Shown piece by piece: positions 8,204-17,947 of a DNA stretch of 64,000 nt. The notes below the pieces were generated by a model. It worked only from the letters and a program-made list of their open reading frames with translations. It did not search any database and was not told where the DNA came from. The first letter of the stretch is position 1; each line of letters begins with the position of its first letter. Source of the stretch: Symbiodinium microadriaticum (taxonomy: Eukaryota > Sar > Dinophyceae > Suessiales > Symbiodiniaceae); contig LSRX01000344.1 of the NCBI GenBank assembly GCA_001939145.1, forward strand, positions 212,720 through 276,719, given 5' to 3'. A program made the position numbers and the translations under genes.

Positions 8204-11200
8204 CCCGCGGCGAGGCTCCGAGTGTGGCCGGCTTTGGTGTCGATGCTGCCGTCGAAACCTCAGGACGTTCAGTCTGTGTGACGTCCGCAGGGCAAGAGCC
8301 TTTTTCCCTTCATTTAGAAATCCATTTTCCTAATGTCACCTTGCGTGAACATCCTGCCGAACTTTTCTCTCGGCAACTCCTTTCCGAGAAGGTGCCGGAT
8401 CGTAAAGATGTGTTACATCTGTTTGATCTTCTGCCTCGGGAAGAATCCTCGCGTGGCAATCCGGACCCGTTGGCTTTCGGCTGTGGATGTTGGGTTCGTG
8501 ATGCTGGGTTTGGGCTACGTCGCAACAATCGCGTGTTCCCAGCTTCTGTGCAGCTCTTGAACGTTTTCGTCCGCAGTGTTCGCCCGAGCCACGTGTGGAC
8601 CTCTATCGTCATTTTTGCTGACGTGCGAGCACCCCGACACCGTGATCTTCGCAACAATTTTGATCCTAACCTTGTGGTTGCTTTGAGCCAGTTTGAAGGT
8701 GGCAACATCTTTGTCATACAGCCTGAAGGCCCGGAGGTCGCTTATGATGCTGGGGAAACTGTGCGAGGCATCATCCTGGACCCTCGAACACAGCCTTGCT
8801 TGCTGCATGCGCGGCGAGACGAACATTTTACTTTGCCTTGGCGTGGTCGGCGTGTCGTGCTGGTGGCTTTCTGCATTGACCATGTCCTGCAGTTGACGGA
8901 CGGCCAACGTGGTGAACTTTGCCGGCTCGGCTTTCGGCCGCCGTCTGAGGGCACCCCCCCTCCTCCTCGCCAGTGCTCGGCTCAGCAAATGTGTCTCGAA
9001 ATCTTCTCTGCGCCTCCTCGCCTGTCTGAGTCTCTGCGACGTGTCGAAGTTCGGACCTTATCCTTGCACCATGCGCCCTTAAAGGCGTGGACCGTTCCCT
9101 GCTTGAAATGGGACGTGCAGCAGCCTCTTGACGTCGAGTTTTGCTTGCAGCGACTTCGCCAGGGCAGTGTCTCATTCCTCTTCGTCGTCCCCCCGGGAGG
9201 TTTGCAATCCCTCACCACCACCCTCAATGAGGCGGTGTTGACTTTTCTTGTGCTCTTGCTTGCCACTCTCGGTGACACGCAAACCCCGTTCTGCTTGTGT
9301 ATGCCCTGTGCCTCGGCCTTTTGGAAGCCTGTCCTTGCTCAAACGGTCGGCTTGACGCATTTCGTCACGGATGTGGACTTGTGCCAGTATGGTTGTGAAC
9401 GCAAGCGGGCTACACGCCTATTGCATAACGTGCCTGCTCTCTGTGCATTGGCAAGGCGTTGCGACGGGTCTCATTCGCATGCATCGTGGTCTCCTAAAAC
9501 CCCGGCTTCTTTGCAACCCCGACATTTGCCCCCGAGCTTTTGTGACCATGTCGTTCGAGCGTGCTTGCCGCTTCTGTCTGCCTCTGTCCTGCCACCCTCG
9601 CTTCGGCCCGCGTCCGCGGCTTTGCAAGGGCACACGAAACTTCATGCTGTGCCCGCTGTTGTGCCCGAGTACAAAGAGGTTCTGAGGCGGCAGGTTCCCA
9701 CCGAGGTTCCCCTGCCCGATGTCATTCCGGAAGGCGGATGTCCCTTCCTCCCGGATGTGCCCGCGGGAGCTTCCCGGTTGACTGGAGGGCGTCTTCAGCG
9801 TGACACGACACTACTTCTTAAGGGGGCAGGCCACGCGTCGTGTCGGAACGAGGACCCACCTGCAACAGATGGCAGGCAGCAGACTCCACTTGCAGATGTT
9901 TCCTATGCTGTACCTTGGAATGTTCCGGAGTTCCTTGAGCAAGCATTGCATGCTGAGCACCCGTGTGACAAACTGTCAGGTTGTGAACCATCCGCTGAGG
10001 ACAACATTCAGTGGATTACCAGCACCCCTGCAGCCGAAGTCTGCGCTTTCAGAACCAATGCCTTGAAAGCCCTTCTTCAATCTGAGGCCGAGCTCCGAAA
10101 GGACGAAGAGCGGCTGCACGCCTCCTTGAATCCTGAGGTGGGTCGTGTTCTCAAGGGCAAAAGGCTCCTGCTGTTCAAGAAACTCGCTTCTGCTGCCGGT
10201 GTGGAGGACGACACACTCTTTCAGCAGATGTGCGAGGGTTTTAAGATCTTAGGGTACGCCGAGCCCAGTGGCCAATTCCCGGTCTCTTTCAAGCCTGCTT
10301 CGATGTCAGAGCATGAGCTGAAGCAGGCGTCGTCTTGGATCCGAGGCATGCTTAAGAAGCCTGACTCCCGAGAGTCAAATGAGATCGCGGAAGGCCTTTG
10401 GGCAGAGGCGCTAGATCAGGCCCAGGACGGCTCAGGTTGGTTGTATGGGCCCTACTCGGAACGTGAGCTTGATGAGCTTTTTCCGGAGGGGTGGGTGCCA
10501 TCGCGCCGTTTCGGCGTGCAACAAGGAGATCGAACCCGAGCCATCGACGACCTGAGAGCCTCTTTGGTAAATTCCACGTGTACGGCTACCGACAAAATAG
10601 TGTTGCAGGACATCGACGTTGTTGCTCAGACTGCTCGCAAGTTTCTTGAAGCCCTGGCATCGAGGAGGCGAGCAGACCAGCGACAGCTGGTAGGCCGGGC
10701 CCTGGACTTGAAATCTGCTTATAAGCAGCTTGCTTCAGCCCCGTGCGATGGATGGGCGAGCATCCTGGCTGTCTGGCGACCGGACAAACAGCAGTATCAG
10801 TATTTCCGATTTGCTACGCTGCCTTTCGGAGCAGTGCACTCGGTTACGGCCTTTAACAGGGTGGCGAAGGCATTGAGAACTATACTGCTCAAGATCGTAA
10901 GGTTGGTTGTGACCAGCTTCTACGACGACTTTTGTCAGCTGGAACTCCAGGAGCTTGCGAGCTCTGCCCAAGGGACAGCACAACTGGTCCTGCAACTGTT
11001 AGGGTGGCGCATAGCTGAAGATCCTAACAAGTGCTTGCCCTTCTCCAAAGTCTTCAGCATGTTGGGAGCAAGCTTTTCGCTGTCGAGGGCACCCCAAGGC
11101 ATCTTGGAGATATCCAACAAGGAGGGCAGGCTGCAAGCTTTGAGGGCGATGGTGAACGCGGTGTGCACTGATGGTTTCGTTCAGCCCGCCGTGCTGGCTA

Positions 11201-11970
11201 GCCTGAAGGGCAGGTTCCTTTATGCTTCGACCCACACATTTGGGCGTGTTGCTGTCATGGCTGTTAAATGTCTTTCGCGACACTTAGCAGGGGGAGGCAT
11301 CTTGAGGCTAGACAACGAAGACTGCACTTTGCTACAGCAAACCATCGACCTCCTCGAGGACATGCGCCCGCGAGAGATCTGTGCAGGCATTAGTGGAGCT
11401 CCTGTGGTGATTTTCACCGATGGGGCCCATGAAGAGGAAGACTGCCTGACGACACATGGCGCTGTGATGATTGACCCGTCATCTGGCTCGCACCTTTTCT
11501 TCGGTGAAGAAATCCCTCGGAACTTCGTCGACAAGTGGCGAGCCGGAGGCAGACAACAACTGGTGGGCCAAGCCGAGGTGTTGCCAGTGCTGGTCGCCAA
11601 AGTGGCGTGGGCCAAGCACCTGAAGCACCGCAAAGTGTTATGGTTCATCGACAATGACTCGGCCAAAGCCGCGCTCGGTTCGGGCTCCTCTCCTGTGCGC
11701 GACACGTTCGCGATGCTGTGCGTCAATGCTCATTTGGACGTGGCCCTCGAGGCCACGCACTGGTATACCCGAGTGCCTTCCAAGGCGAACTTAGCAGATG
11801 ATGCATCGAGGCTAAGTTTTGGTGCATACCAAGGCCTGTATGAGCATACACATGTGGATTGGACCTCAAGCTGTATGCAGACGATAGTTGCAACGTGCAC
11901 GGGCGAGAAAATCCCTTCTTTGGCGCTCGACACCTCAACACCGGAGTTTATCGGGGAAGAGTCGTGTTGA
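8197..11970 (+). CDS. pol: Pol: dioxygenase-like, methyltransferase-like, RT and RNase H
   Basis: The frame is open from just after the Gag UGA to TGA at 11968-11970. Numbering from a GTG at 8224 (residue 1), the first in-frame ATG is only at 8989, so readthrough from Gag is the likeliest expression. Domains in order: (a) about 20-220, a 2-oxoglutarate/Fe(II)-dioxygenase-like fold with His139-Arg-Asp141, FEGGN, His201 and Arg210; (b) about 255-440, a C5-methyltransferase-like fold with LEIFS (258-262), PPGG (323-326) where PPC is expected, and ERKR (392-395); (c) a low-complexity linker; (d) RT with Asp828 in LDLKSAYKQL and YDD 900-902; (e) RNase H with Asp1066, Glu1118, Asp1143 and Asp1192 or 1193. 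RT and RNase H motifs are complete, so these parts look functional. Roles of (a) and (b) are inferred from motif spacing only. Confidence 0.75.
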   Translation, partial: LGTRGEAPSVAGFGVDAAVETSGRSVCVTSAGQEPFSLHLEIHFPNVTLREHPAELFSRQLLSEKVPDRKDVLHLFDLLPREESSRGNPDPLAFGCGCWVRDAGFGLRRNNRVFPASVQLLNVFVRSVRPSHVWTSIVIFADVRAPRHRDLRNNFDPNLVVALSQFEGGNIFVIQPEGPEVAYDAGETVRGIILDPRTQPCLLHARRDEHFTLPWRGRRVVLVAFCIDHVLQLTDGQRGELCRLGFRPPSEGTPPPPRQCSAQQMCLEIFSAPPRLSESLRRVEVRTLSLHHAPLKAWTVPCLKWDVQQPLDVEFCLQRLRQGSVSFLFVVPPGGLQSLTTTLNEAVLTFLVLLLATLGDTQTPFCLCMPCASAFWKPVLAQTVGLTHFVTDVDLCQYGCERKRATRLLHNVPALCALARRCDGSHSHASWSPKTPASLQPRHLPPSFCDHVVRACLPLLSASVLPPSLRPASAALQGHTKLHAVPAVVPEYKEVLRRQVPTEVPLPDVIPEGGCPFLPDVPAGASRLTGGRLQRDTTLLLKGAGHASCRNEDPPATDGRQQTPLADVSYAVPWNVPEFLEQALHAEHPCDKLSGCEPSAEDNIQWITSTPAAEVCAFRTNALKALLQSEAELRKDEERLHASLNPEVGRVLKGKRLLLFKKLASAAGVEDDTLFQQMCEGFKILGYAEPSGQFPVSFKPASMSEHELKQASSWIRGMLKKPDSRESNEIAEGLWAEALDQAQDGSGWLYGPYSERELDELFPEGWVPSRRFGVQQGDRTRAIDDLRASLVNSTCTATDKIVLQDIDVVAQTARKFLEALASRRRADQRQLVGRALDLKSAYKQLASAPCDGWASILAVWRPDKQQYQYFRFATLPFGAVHSVTAFNRVAKALRTILLKIVRLVVTSFYDDFCQLELQELASSAQGTAQLVLQLLGWRIAEDPNKCLPFSKVFSMLGASFSLSRAPQGILEISNKEGRLQALRAMVNAVCTDGFVQPAVLASLKGRFLYASTHTFGRVAVMAVKCLSRHLAGGGILRLDNEDCTLLQQTIDLLEDMRPREICAGISGAPVVIFTDGAHEEEDCLTTHGAVMIDPSSGSHLFFGEEIPRNFVDKWRAGGRQQLVGQAEVLPVLVAKVAWAKHLKHRKVLWFIDNDSAKAALGSGSSPVRDTFAMLCVNAHLDVALEATHWYTRVPSKANLADDASRLSFGAYQGLYEHTHVDWTSSCMQTIVATCTGEKIPSLALDTSTPEFIGEESC

Positions 11971-12264
11971 GGAGAGCAAGAGTGACCTGGGTGATCGCTC
12001 TGCTTGAATAATCTCTCGATTCGGTCCTCGAAGCACTGGGTGCTTGTGGAGCGGCGCCGGGCGCCTGCGCTTCCATGCAGCTTTGGCTGCAAGCTTTCGA
12101 AACTCCGTGAGAGGACGTCGTTTCCGCCTTGTGACGCAAAAAGAGAGAGTGCCCGCTTTCGCTGTTGCAACGATGTCAGTACATGTCGTACGTCGTAATG
12201 GCCTTTGTTTGGGACAAACCATTTCTCACGTTTGGTTGTTTTACACCAACATGCAATAAGAGAG
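11971..12264 (+). other. 3' non-coding end of the inner element
   Basis: About 295 bases follow the Pol stop before the outer element's RT frame resumes near 12265. The last 30 bases (TTTACACCAACATGCAATAAGAGAG) partly mirror the left end of the element and are the proposed right terminus. No frame on the plus strand is convincing. Confidence 0.4.
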
Positions 12265-14740
12265 GTTCGAGCCACCTCTAGGAGCCAGGTGCAAAGCCCT
12301 AGCCAATCGAGATGCCATCCCCTTCCTGGAGCCGAGCTCGCACCCCTCGGAACAAGAGTCAGGCTTCATCTTGCAATGCCTCTGGGCACGATCGATCATT
12401 GCAGTCATAGCCGCCCTGCCGACGATCGCACCGGACACAGAGACAGCAGTCTCCATACTACAAGCCATCAAAGCCTCCGCCGCCGTGACGATACTTACCG
12501 TGCCTAGGGATCACGTCTTCTTGCAGTCACAGGAATTAGCCGCATGTCTACACGACTCAGCCTTTCACATGTGCCCCAGCCCGCGCCCGGGGGAAGTGGT
12601 ACTGGCTTCCACCAGAATGCCTTCATGGCCCTGCAGACTCGCACCTTCTGGCTCTCGAAGCGCTGGGACGAGTTTGCAACTTGCGTCTTCGGCTTGGAAG
12701 CCTTTCGGAGCTGTCTTACGCCTCTCTGCTGAGGGCCTCCGGTCCTTTTGTTGCCCACCGCCCGCCCATCTGCGACGGCGCAGGAGCAAGATCATAGCTT
12801 GCCTCACCGCTCGGGCCTAAGCAAAGCCTCTCAAGCCTGGTTGACATGGGCTCACAAAACTGACCTGCCCAAGCGTGTCTTTGCACATATCAGCCAGAGC
12901 CGACCTGATCACCCCCTCTCAGCTGAGGAGCAGTCTCAAGCCCTGAAAAACTCTGCTCTGCCTTAGACCTCGACCGCGATGCGATGGCGGAAATCAGCCC
13001 AGGCCAACCTTTCAGATTAGCGCTCATGCAAACCCTCGCTAGAAGACCCTGATGCAGACCTACCTTCCATGCTAGCGGAAGGTGTACATACAGGCGTCTT
13101 CTCAGAAATTAAGCCCTCGGGCCTCTGGCCACCAGCCAAGCTACAGCCCCTAGCCCAGTCAGGCCTAGAAGTATGCCAGGGAAACTGGCGCCCAGCCGAG
13201 GAAGACCCGGACACAGTAGCTTCCCTACTAGCCGATGAAGAAGCCGCGGGATGGATACAACAGGTGCCAGGTGGCCTCAAGGCAGCCAAGAAGAAAATGG
13301 CCTAAAGGTATTGCAGTCGGCAAGCTCAGCCTAGTGAAGGCGGAAGGCAGAGATCCTCGCCTAGTTTTGGACAGCACAATCTGGTCCAGGAAGTCCGTCG
13401 ATCCTTCCAGCCTCAGGACCCTAGGGGTGCCTACATCTCAGCCTCAATCGATTTTAAGGCAGCCCATAAAAGAGTCAAAGTCCATGACACAGAACAAGGC
13501 CTACTGCTATTTGCCTTTAATGGTACCTTGTGGAGGTACGTAGTTTGCCACTTCGGAGCCAAGTTCTCTGCCTATTGGTGGCAACGTGTGGGAGGCCTCA
13601 TTACTAGGATTTTACAGGCCAGCCCAACATCCACACAGAGCATGGCTTTACGTGGATGATTTGCTCGCCGCCCTGCTACGCACCTCAGCCCAGGATTCTC
13701 TGCTTATCCTAGTCCTCCTCCTCTCCAGCCTTGGGGCGCCTATCAAAAAAGGCCTATGTGGGAGACAGCCTCATCTGGTGCGGATGGAAGTTCAACTTTG
13801 CTTACGAGACGCTGGAGCTGTGTGCAGCCAAAAGGGCCAAGCCCTAAGGTGGCGCCTCTTTATCGCCTACTTAACAGCCCTCCTGGAGCCAATTATTCTA
13901 TCGACCCTAGAATGTGACCTCTGTTCCTCCATTGCCTAGATTCCAGAGCAGTCTTCGTTCTCGAAGCGATGGGGCTCAGCATCCCCCTAAACTCTAGAGT
14001 CATAGAGTGGGGCAATAAACCAGTCCACTGCAAGTCCAACTTGCCTCTCATGGCCAAGCCTACAGGCCATATGTGGAGACGGGTCTCAGATCCTTCCTGC
14101 CCAGTCATCAAGATGACTCGGGCCGCACAGACAAGCCTAGCCTGGCTAGCCCCCGGCATAGCCGCCATCCCTACCGCACCCCTGTCCATGCCACCGATCC
14201 TCAGCAGCCTAGCTCGAGCCGATGCAATGGCAGAAGGTGACCAGGTAGGGATAGGGGGCTGGGTGTCCACCAAGCACAGCCTAGCTTGGTTCGCGGAAGC
14301 CTATACCATGGAAGAGATCAGAGCCTTCTGGCCCTTCCTCACCAAAGATGCCCAGAAATGTATAGCATGCTTCGAGACTCTGGCCCAACTCGCCCTTGCA
14401 ATGACTGCTCAGGCCCACCATGGACACTCGCGCCTAAGCCTCTGCCTGCCTACAGAGAGCGACAACGACCTCCTGGCCTCTTTCGGAGTTTCTGAGCCTC
14501 ATAGCCTCTTGGAGCTCAGGCAATGGGGTGACCATTCAGGTGTCCCACGTAGTGGGAGCCCACAACGAATGGGCCGATGACCTCAGCAGGGGTCGCTTAC
14601 AATCCTTCGCACACAGGAGCCAAGATCGATTCCGCATCCCTCTTGAGATGCTGGCCTCAGCCTCGGCAAAAGCCTCTTGGTCCTCAACGGACCCAAAGGA
14701 CGTCTCACCACTGCCGGAGACGACTAACAGCGGTTCCTAA
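12265..14740 (+). pseudogene. Outer retroelement RT and RNase H remnant
   Basis: Pieces of an RT/RNase H polyprotein lie in changing frames. A pre-RT segment (FEPPLGARCKALANRDAIPF) starts at 12265. An RT entry segment GKLSLVKAEGRDPRLVLDST is near 13320. Palm motif A (ISASIDFKAAHKRV, then WRYVVCHFGAKFSAYWW) is at about 13435-13600. The YVDD box is at 13649-13660. A long block at 13969-14580 carries VIEWGNKPVHCK and an RNase H core with RADAMAEGDQVGIGGW, CFETLAQLALA and TESDN. A final piece HNEWADDLSRG lies near 14565-14600 in another frame. The frameshifts make it inactive. This RT type is familiar to me as a repeated dinoflagellate retroelement. It lost continuity when the inner element landed between its Gag and RT. 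Confidence 0.65.
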
Positions 14741-14877
14741 GGCCAAAAGAACGCCACCAGGGATGCTTCGGCCCCACGTGATGTTGCCTCCGACATCCTT
14801 TCACACTAAGGACAGAACACCGCCCGCGGTGGGGGAGTCCTACATGCGCCTACTTTGACCGTTGCTTCTGTCCTAAA

Positions 14878-15059
14878 GGGGGGGTTACTTTTTAGCCTAG
14901 GGCCCAGCCTCGGGGCCTAGGCCCCTCCTTCTAGCCCCAAGCCTACACAGAAGCAACACGTCAAAAAGAGTGCATCGAAGCCTTCAAGTGATAGACTANA
15001 CGTGAAAAAGAGTGCATAGAAGTCTTCAAGTGATAGAGCAGCGCGACCTAGAGAACGGT
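14878..15059 (+). repeat. Direct repeat, copy 1, with an N gap
   Basis: Starts AAGGGGGGGTTACTTTTTAGCCTAGGGCC and ends GACCTAGAGAACGG. It matches copy 2 at 15784-15923. Inside it, about 40 bases (CGTCAAAAAGAGTGCAT...) are present twice around an N at 14999, again a probable unmerged contig overlap. The repeat follows the RNase H remnant, so it is probably the terminal or split direct repeat of the outer element. Confidence 0.7.
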
Positions 15060-15783
15060 ACACGTTTTTAGTTCGTGTGTGTTTTCGCAGGTCGTGAATC
15101 GTCTACACCGCAGTGTATGGCTCCTAGCACTTGAACTTCGTAGCCTCTTGCAAAAGAAAACCCGCCCACCCACTCCAGGTACGACTACGCCTCGTGAGTC
15201 CAAACCTTGGCCTAACTCTGCTGCGAGCCTTTTGTAGCCTCTGCGAGTCTTGCCTCGAATTCGGGTCGGATTCCTCCTCAGGTCGGCCTTCCACTGGAGC
15301 CGAGCCCACATGAGGACAAGTCCGGGCCCTGCCGCTCGCAGGGCATAGTCAGCCTCGCCTCGCAATGACGAGCTTACGGGATCGCTGCTTCGCCTGCCCA
15401 GGTGATGCAGGATCTCGCCTCGCTCGCAAAGTCGAGCAGCCTACCCCTAGCCCGTGCTAGCCTCTGCCTTACACCAGTGATGCCCTAGCCCTAACCCTTC
15501 GGGTCCCTTCCCTAACCTCGCCGCTCAGGTCACTTCGTCTTCATCGCCTACAGTCTTCCTTTCTTGCTGAGCGTCAAGCTGATGTTTCACCTTTGCCTCT
15601 CGTCTCTCTGCATCAGGAGACCTTCTAGTGGCCCAGTCTATGCAGCCTTGCAAGACCTTTGCCCCTGCCTAACAGGACATAAAGGTGTCCCGCATTCTCT
15701 TCCTGCCTCAGGAGATTGCCTCTGGTTCTCCGTAGAACCAAGTTAGTGGCCTACACCACCAAAGACTTTTCACAAAGCCTAGA
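15060..15783 (+). other. Stretch between the two direct repeats
   Basis: About 720 bases rich in CCT/CGC-type pyrimidine patterns, with several short frames and no domain that I recognise. In elements with split direct repeats a stretch like this can hold the end of a decayed recombinase gene, but no tyrosine recombinase motif is visible. Confidence 0.3.
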
Positions 15784-15923
15784 AGGGGGGTTACTTTTTA
15801 GCCTAGGGCCCGGCCTCGGGGCCTAGGCCCTTCCTTCTAGCCCCAAGCCTACACAGAAGCAACACGTCAAAAAGAGTGCATAGAAGTCTTCAAGTGATAG
15901 AGCAGTGCGACCTAGAGAACGGT
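15784..15923 (+). repeat. Direct repeat, copy 2 (outer element right end)
   Basis: Begins AAGGGGGGTTACTTTTTAGCCTAGGGCC and ends GACCTAGAGAACGG. It agrees with copy 1 at almost every base outside the gap of that copy. The sequence after it changes to AT-rich unique DNA, so 15923 is the likely right boundary of the outer element. Confidence 0.7.
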
Positions 15924-16497
15924 CAAAATACACGAAAACTGTGTTGCTTGTTTTGTGGGTTTTACGATGGTGTGCATGATCAAAAAAGTATTCACGACTA
16001 GGTACATTTTTGTGGTCGAATTACCCCCTCGCTGAGCTTCTATGCGCACATAAACGGTAAAGAGACTGCATGTACGTGTGTGCGCGGTGTGCACACACAA
16101 TAAATGAATGAACAAATTGCGCATATTCTAGGATCCATGTATAGGGCAAACGTCCGGATAGGACACATATATACAAGGTACCGTTGTGTGCATGCCACTA
16201 ATTAGGGCTTAAGATGAAGCCGCGCCGGTTGATATAAATGGGTTGCAATCAAATAAACACTAATGCGTATCAGCGTGATATATATATATATATATATGTA
16301 TATTTGCACATATATATATATACACATACAGCTCATCGAGCCAGTATACAACATACGCTGAATTCCGTTATATATTCTCATGACCATGATCCTTCTAGAT
16401 ATAATGCATTACCGGCAGATATATATATATATATATAATTTTATAATGTATCTCCACAATTTCTATAGATATATATATACATACATACATACATACA

Positions 16498-16528
<31 letters not shown>

Positions 16529-17947
16529 GGATATACATATACACACGAAGCGCGATCATTCAATATTATTTGTTAGAATCATAAATATGTATATTTCATA
16601 TGCCAGGATCGCTGAAGTGCAGAACGCTCAGCCTTCACCGGCTGGTTCCAGTACGCATGTGCGTGATTAGACCGGTTTCTCCTCGTAAGAGTACCGTAAC
16701 ATAAACCTCACATGGTGTTGTTTGCATGAGCTTGGAAGTGATTTTTTTCCAAAATCTACGGGTCCGTACAAACATCACACGATCCAGCACAGAACATTGA
16801 GCATGCTGGTTGCAACGCTCTTTTCGTACAAAGTTCGATGTCTCGGGAGGCTGGAATGTGCACGACTGTTATCAGGATCTACGTCAGGTTGTGGCTTTGC
16901 CGGGGTGCGATATGCGTACGTGAGTTTTGCAGTTCGGGCTTTCCTGCGGTGTTTCTTGTTGTACCGGTTGCTGTGTAGCTGATAAGGGTGGTGTTAAAAT
17001 GCTACGGTTACGGAGCGAATGCACTGCATAATACCGGTATGTCGACTTTTACATGGTGTGTTGGTTGTTCTCCAGCATGACATGCGGCCTGAACTGTGCG
17101 ATTTTGCTTCAGTTGCCACAGTTTCGTTTTTGGGAAACTGGTTTATTTGATCAACTGATGATCACTCTGTTCAATCCAGCAGCTTGGCAGGGAAGGGCAT
17201 GCGGTGCATCAAACAGTCCAGTGAAGACATGAACCCTAAGATTTACGTTTTGTAACCTTAGGAATCATCCAATTTCATTTGCTCCGTAGCGCCTTGAGCC
17301 AGACCCACAGCCCGATATTCCTGAACCCCGGCCTGATCATGTCCTCACCAAAAACATTGTTTTTTTGTTGAGTTTTGTGGGGTCTAGTGGAAGTTTGTCG
17401 GGGCTCGCGGAAGCTTTAATGGGTTTCGGGACGTCTTTGGATTGTTTTGGGGGGTTTGGAGAGACCGCGCGGAAGATGGTGGATGGTTTGGGGGACTGGG
17501 GAGGCTTTTCGAAAGTTTAGGGTTAGACATCAGTACTTCTCTCGAAGCCTACCCTCAAGACGATAGCACTGCAACCCCACAAGACCGATACCTGTAGCAA
17601 CGACACGGTGGACCACCGATCACCGCAGAAAACTAATTAACTAATTCATAACCAACTAAGCCACTAAGCCTTAAGCAACTCACCACAAAACAATACAAAC
17701 CTGCCCAATGCCCCAGATCAGCATAATGTCACATCACCTTCCGAGTTGTCCCAAGCGAATGAAATGTTGCGGAATTTGTTTGCCCTTTACCCTCCGGACC
17801 ACTTTCTCGGTATGACACAGAGGAAATTGCGATGTTGTGGGGTGGTGTTTTTGGATTAATTAAACTGCCATGCCGCGGGCGGCCAGCGCCCGATCTCGAG
17901 GCCCCCAAAATGTCGACCCCAGGTCTCCCTCCCCGAGGGCGCGAGAG
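15924..17947. other. Non-coding region with AT and CATA microsatellites
   Basis: No credible coding frame. It contains (TA)n tracts at 16279-16325 and 16420-16436 and a (CATA)n array at 16467-16527. The rest is unique sequence with G-rich patches near 17380-17520. Confidence 0.5.

Larger units (their letters stand above)
2745..12265 (+). mobile_element. DIRS-like tyrosine-recombinase retrotransposon, inserted
   Basis: This about 9.5-kb unit has long intact frames and interrupts a decayed retroelement whose Gag lies to the left and RT/RNase H to the right. It encodes an unknown 5' ORF, a tyrosine recombinase, Gag, and a Pol with RT and RNase H but no DDE integrase. A tyrosine recombinase with RT/RNase H is the hallmark of DIRS-like elements. 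Weak inverted termini are visible: left TCTTTATTGC...GTGTAAAA (2750-2770) against the complement of the right end, TCTCTTATTGC...GTGTAAAA (12235-12265). I see no target-site duplication, as expected for recombinase-mediated insertion. The edges are approximate to some tens of bases. Confidence 0.65.

Noticed and set aside
8310..9360. Minus-strand frames of 100-160 codons opposite Pol
   Set aside because: Arginine/serine-rich shadows of the Pol frame.
2745..12265. LTR retrotransposon or LINE as the class of the inner element
   Set aside because: No long terminal repeats, no DDE integrase and no endonuclease domain are visible. The associated recombinase and RT/RNase H type point to a DIRS-like element instead.
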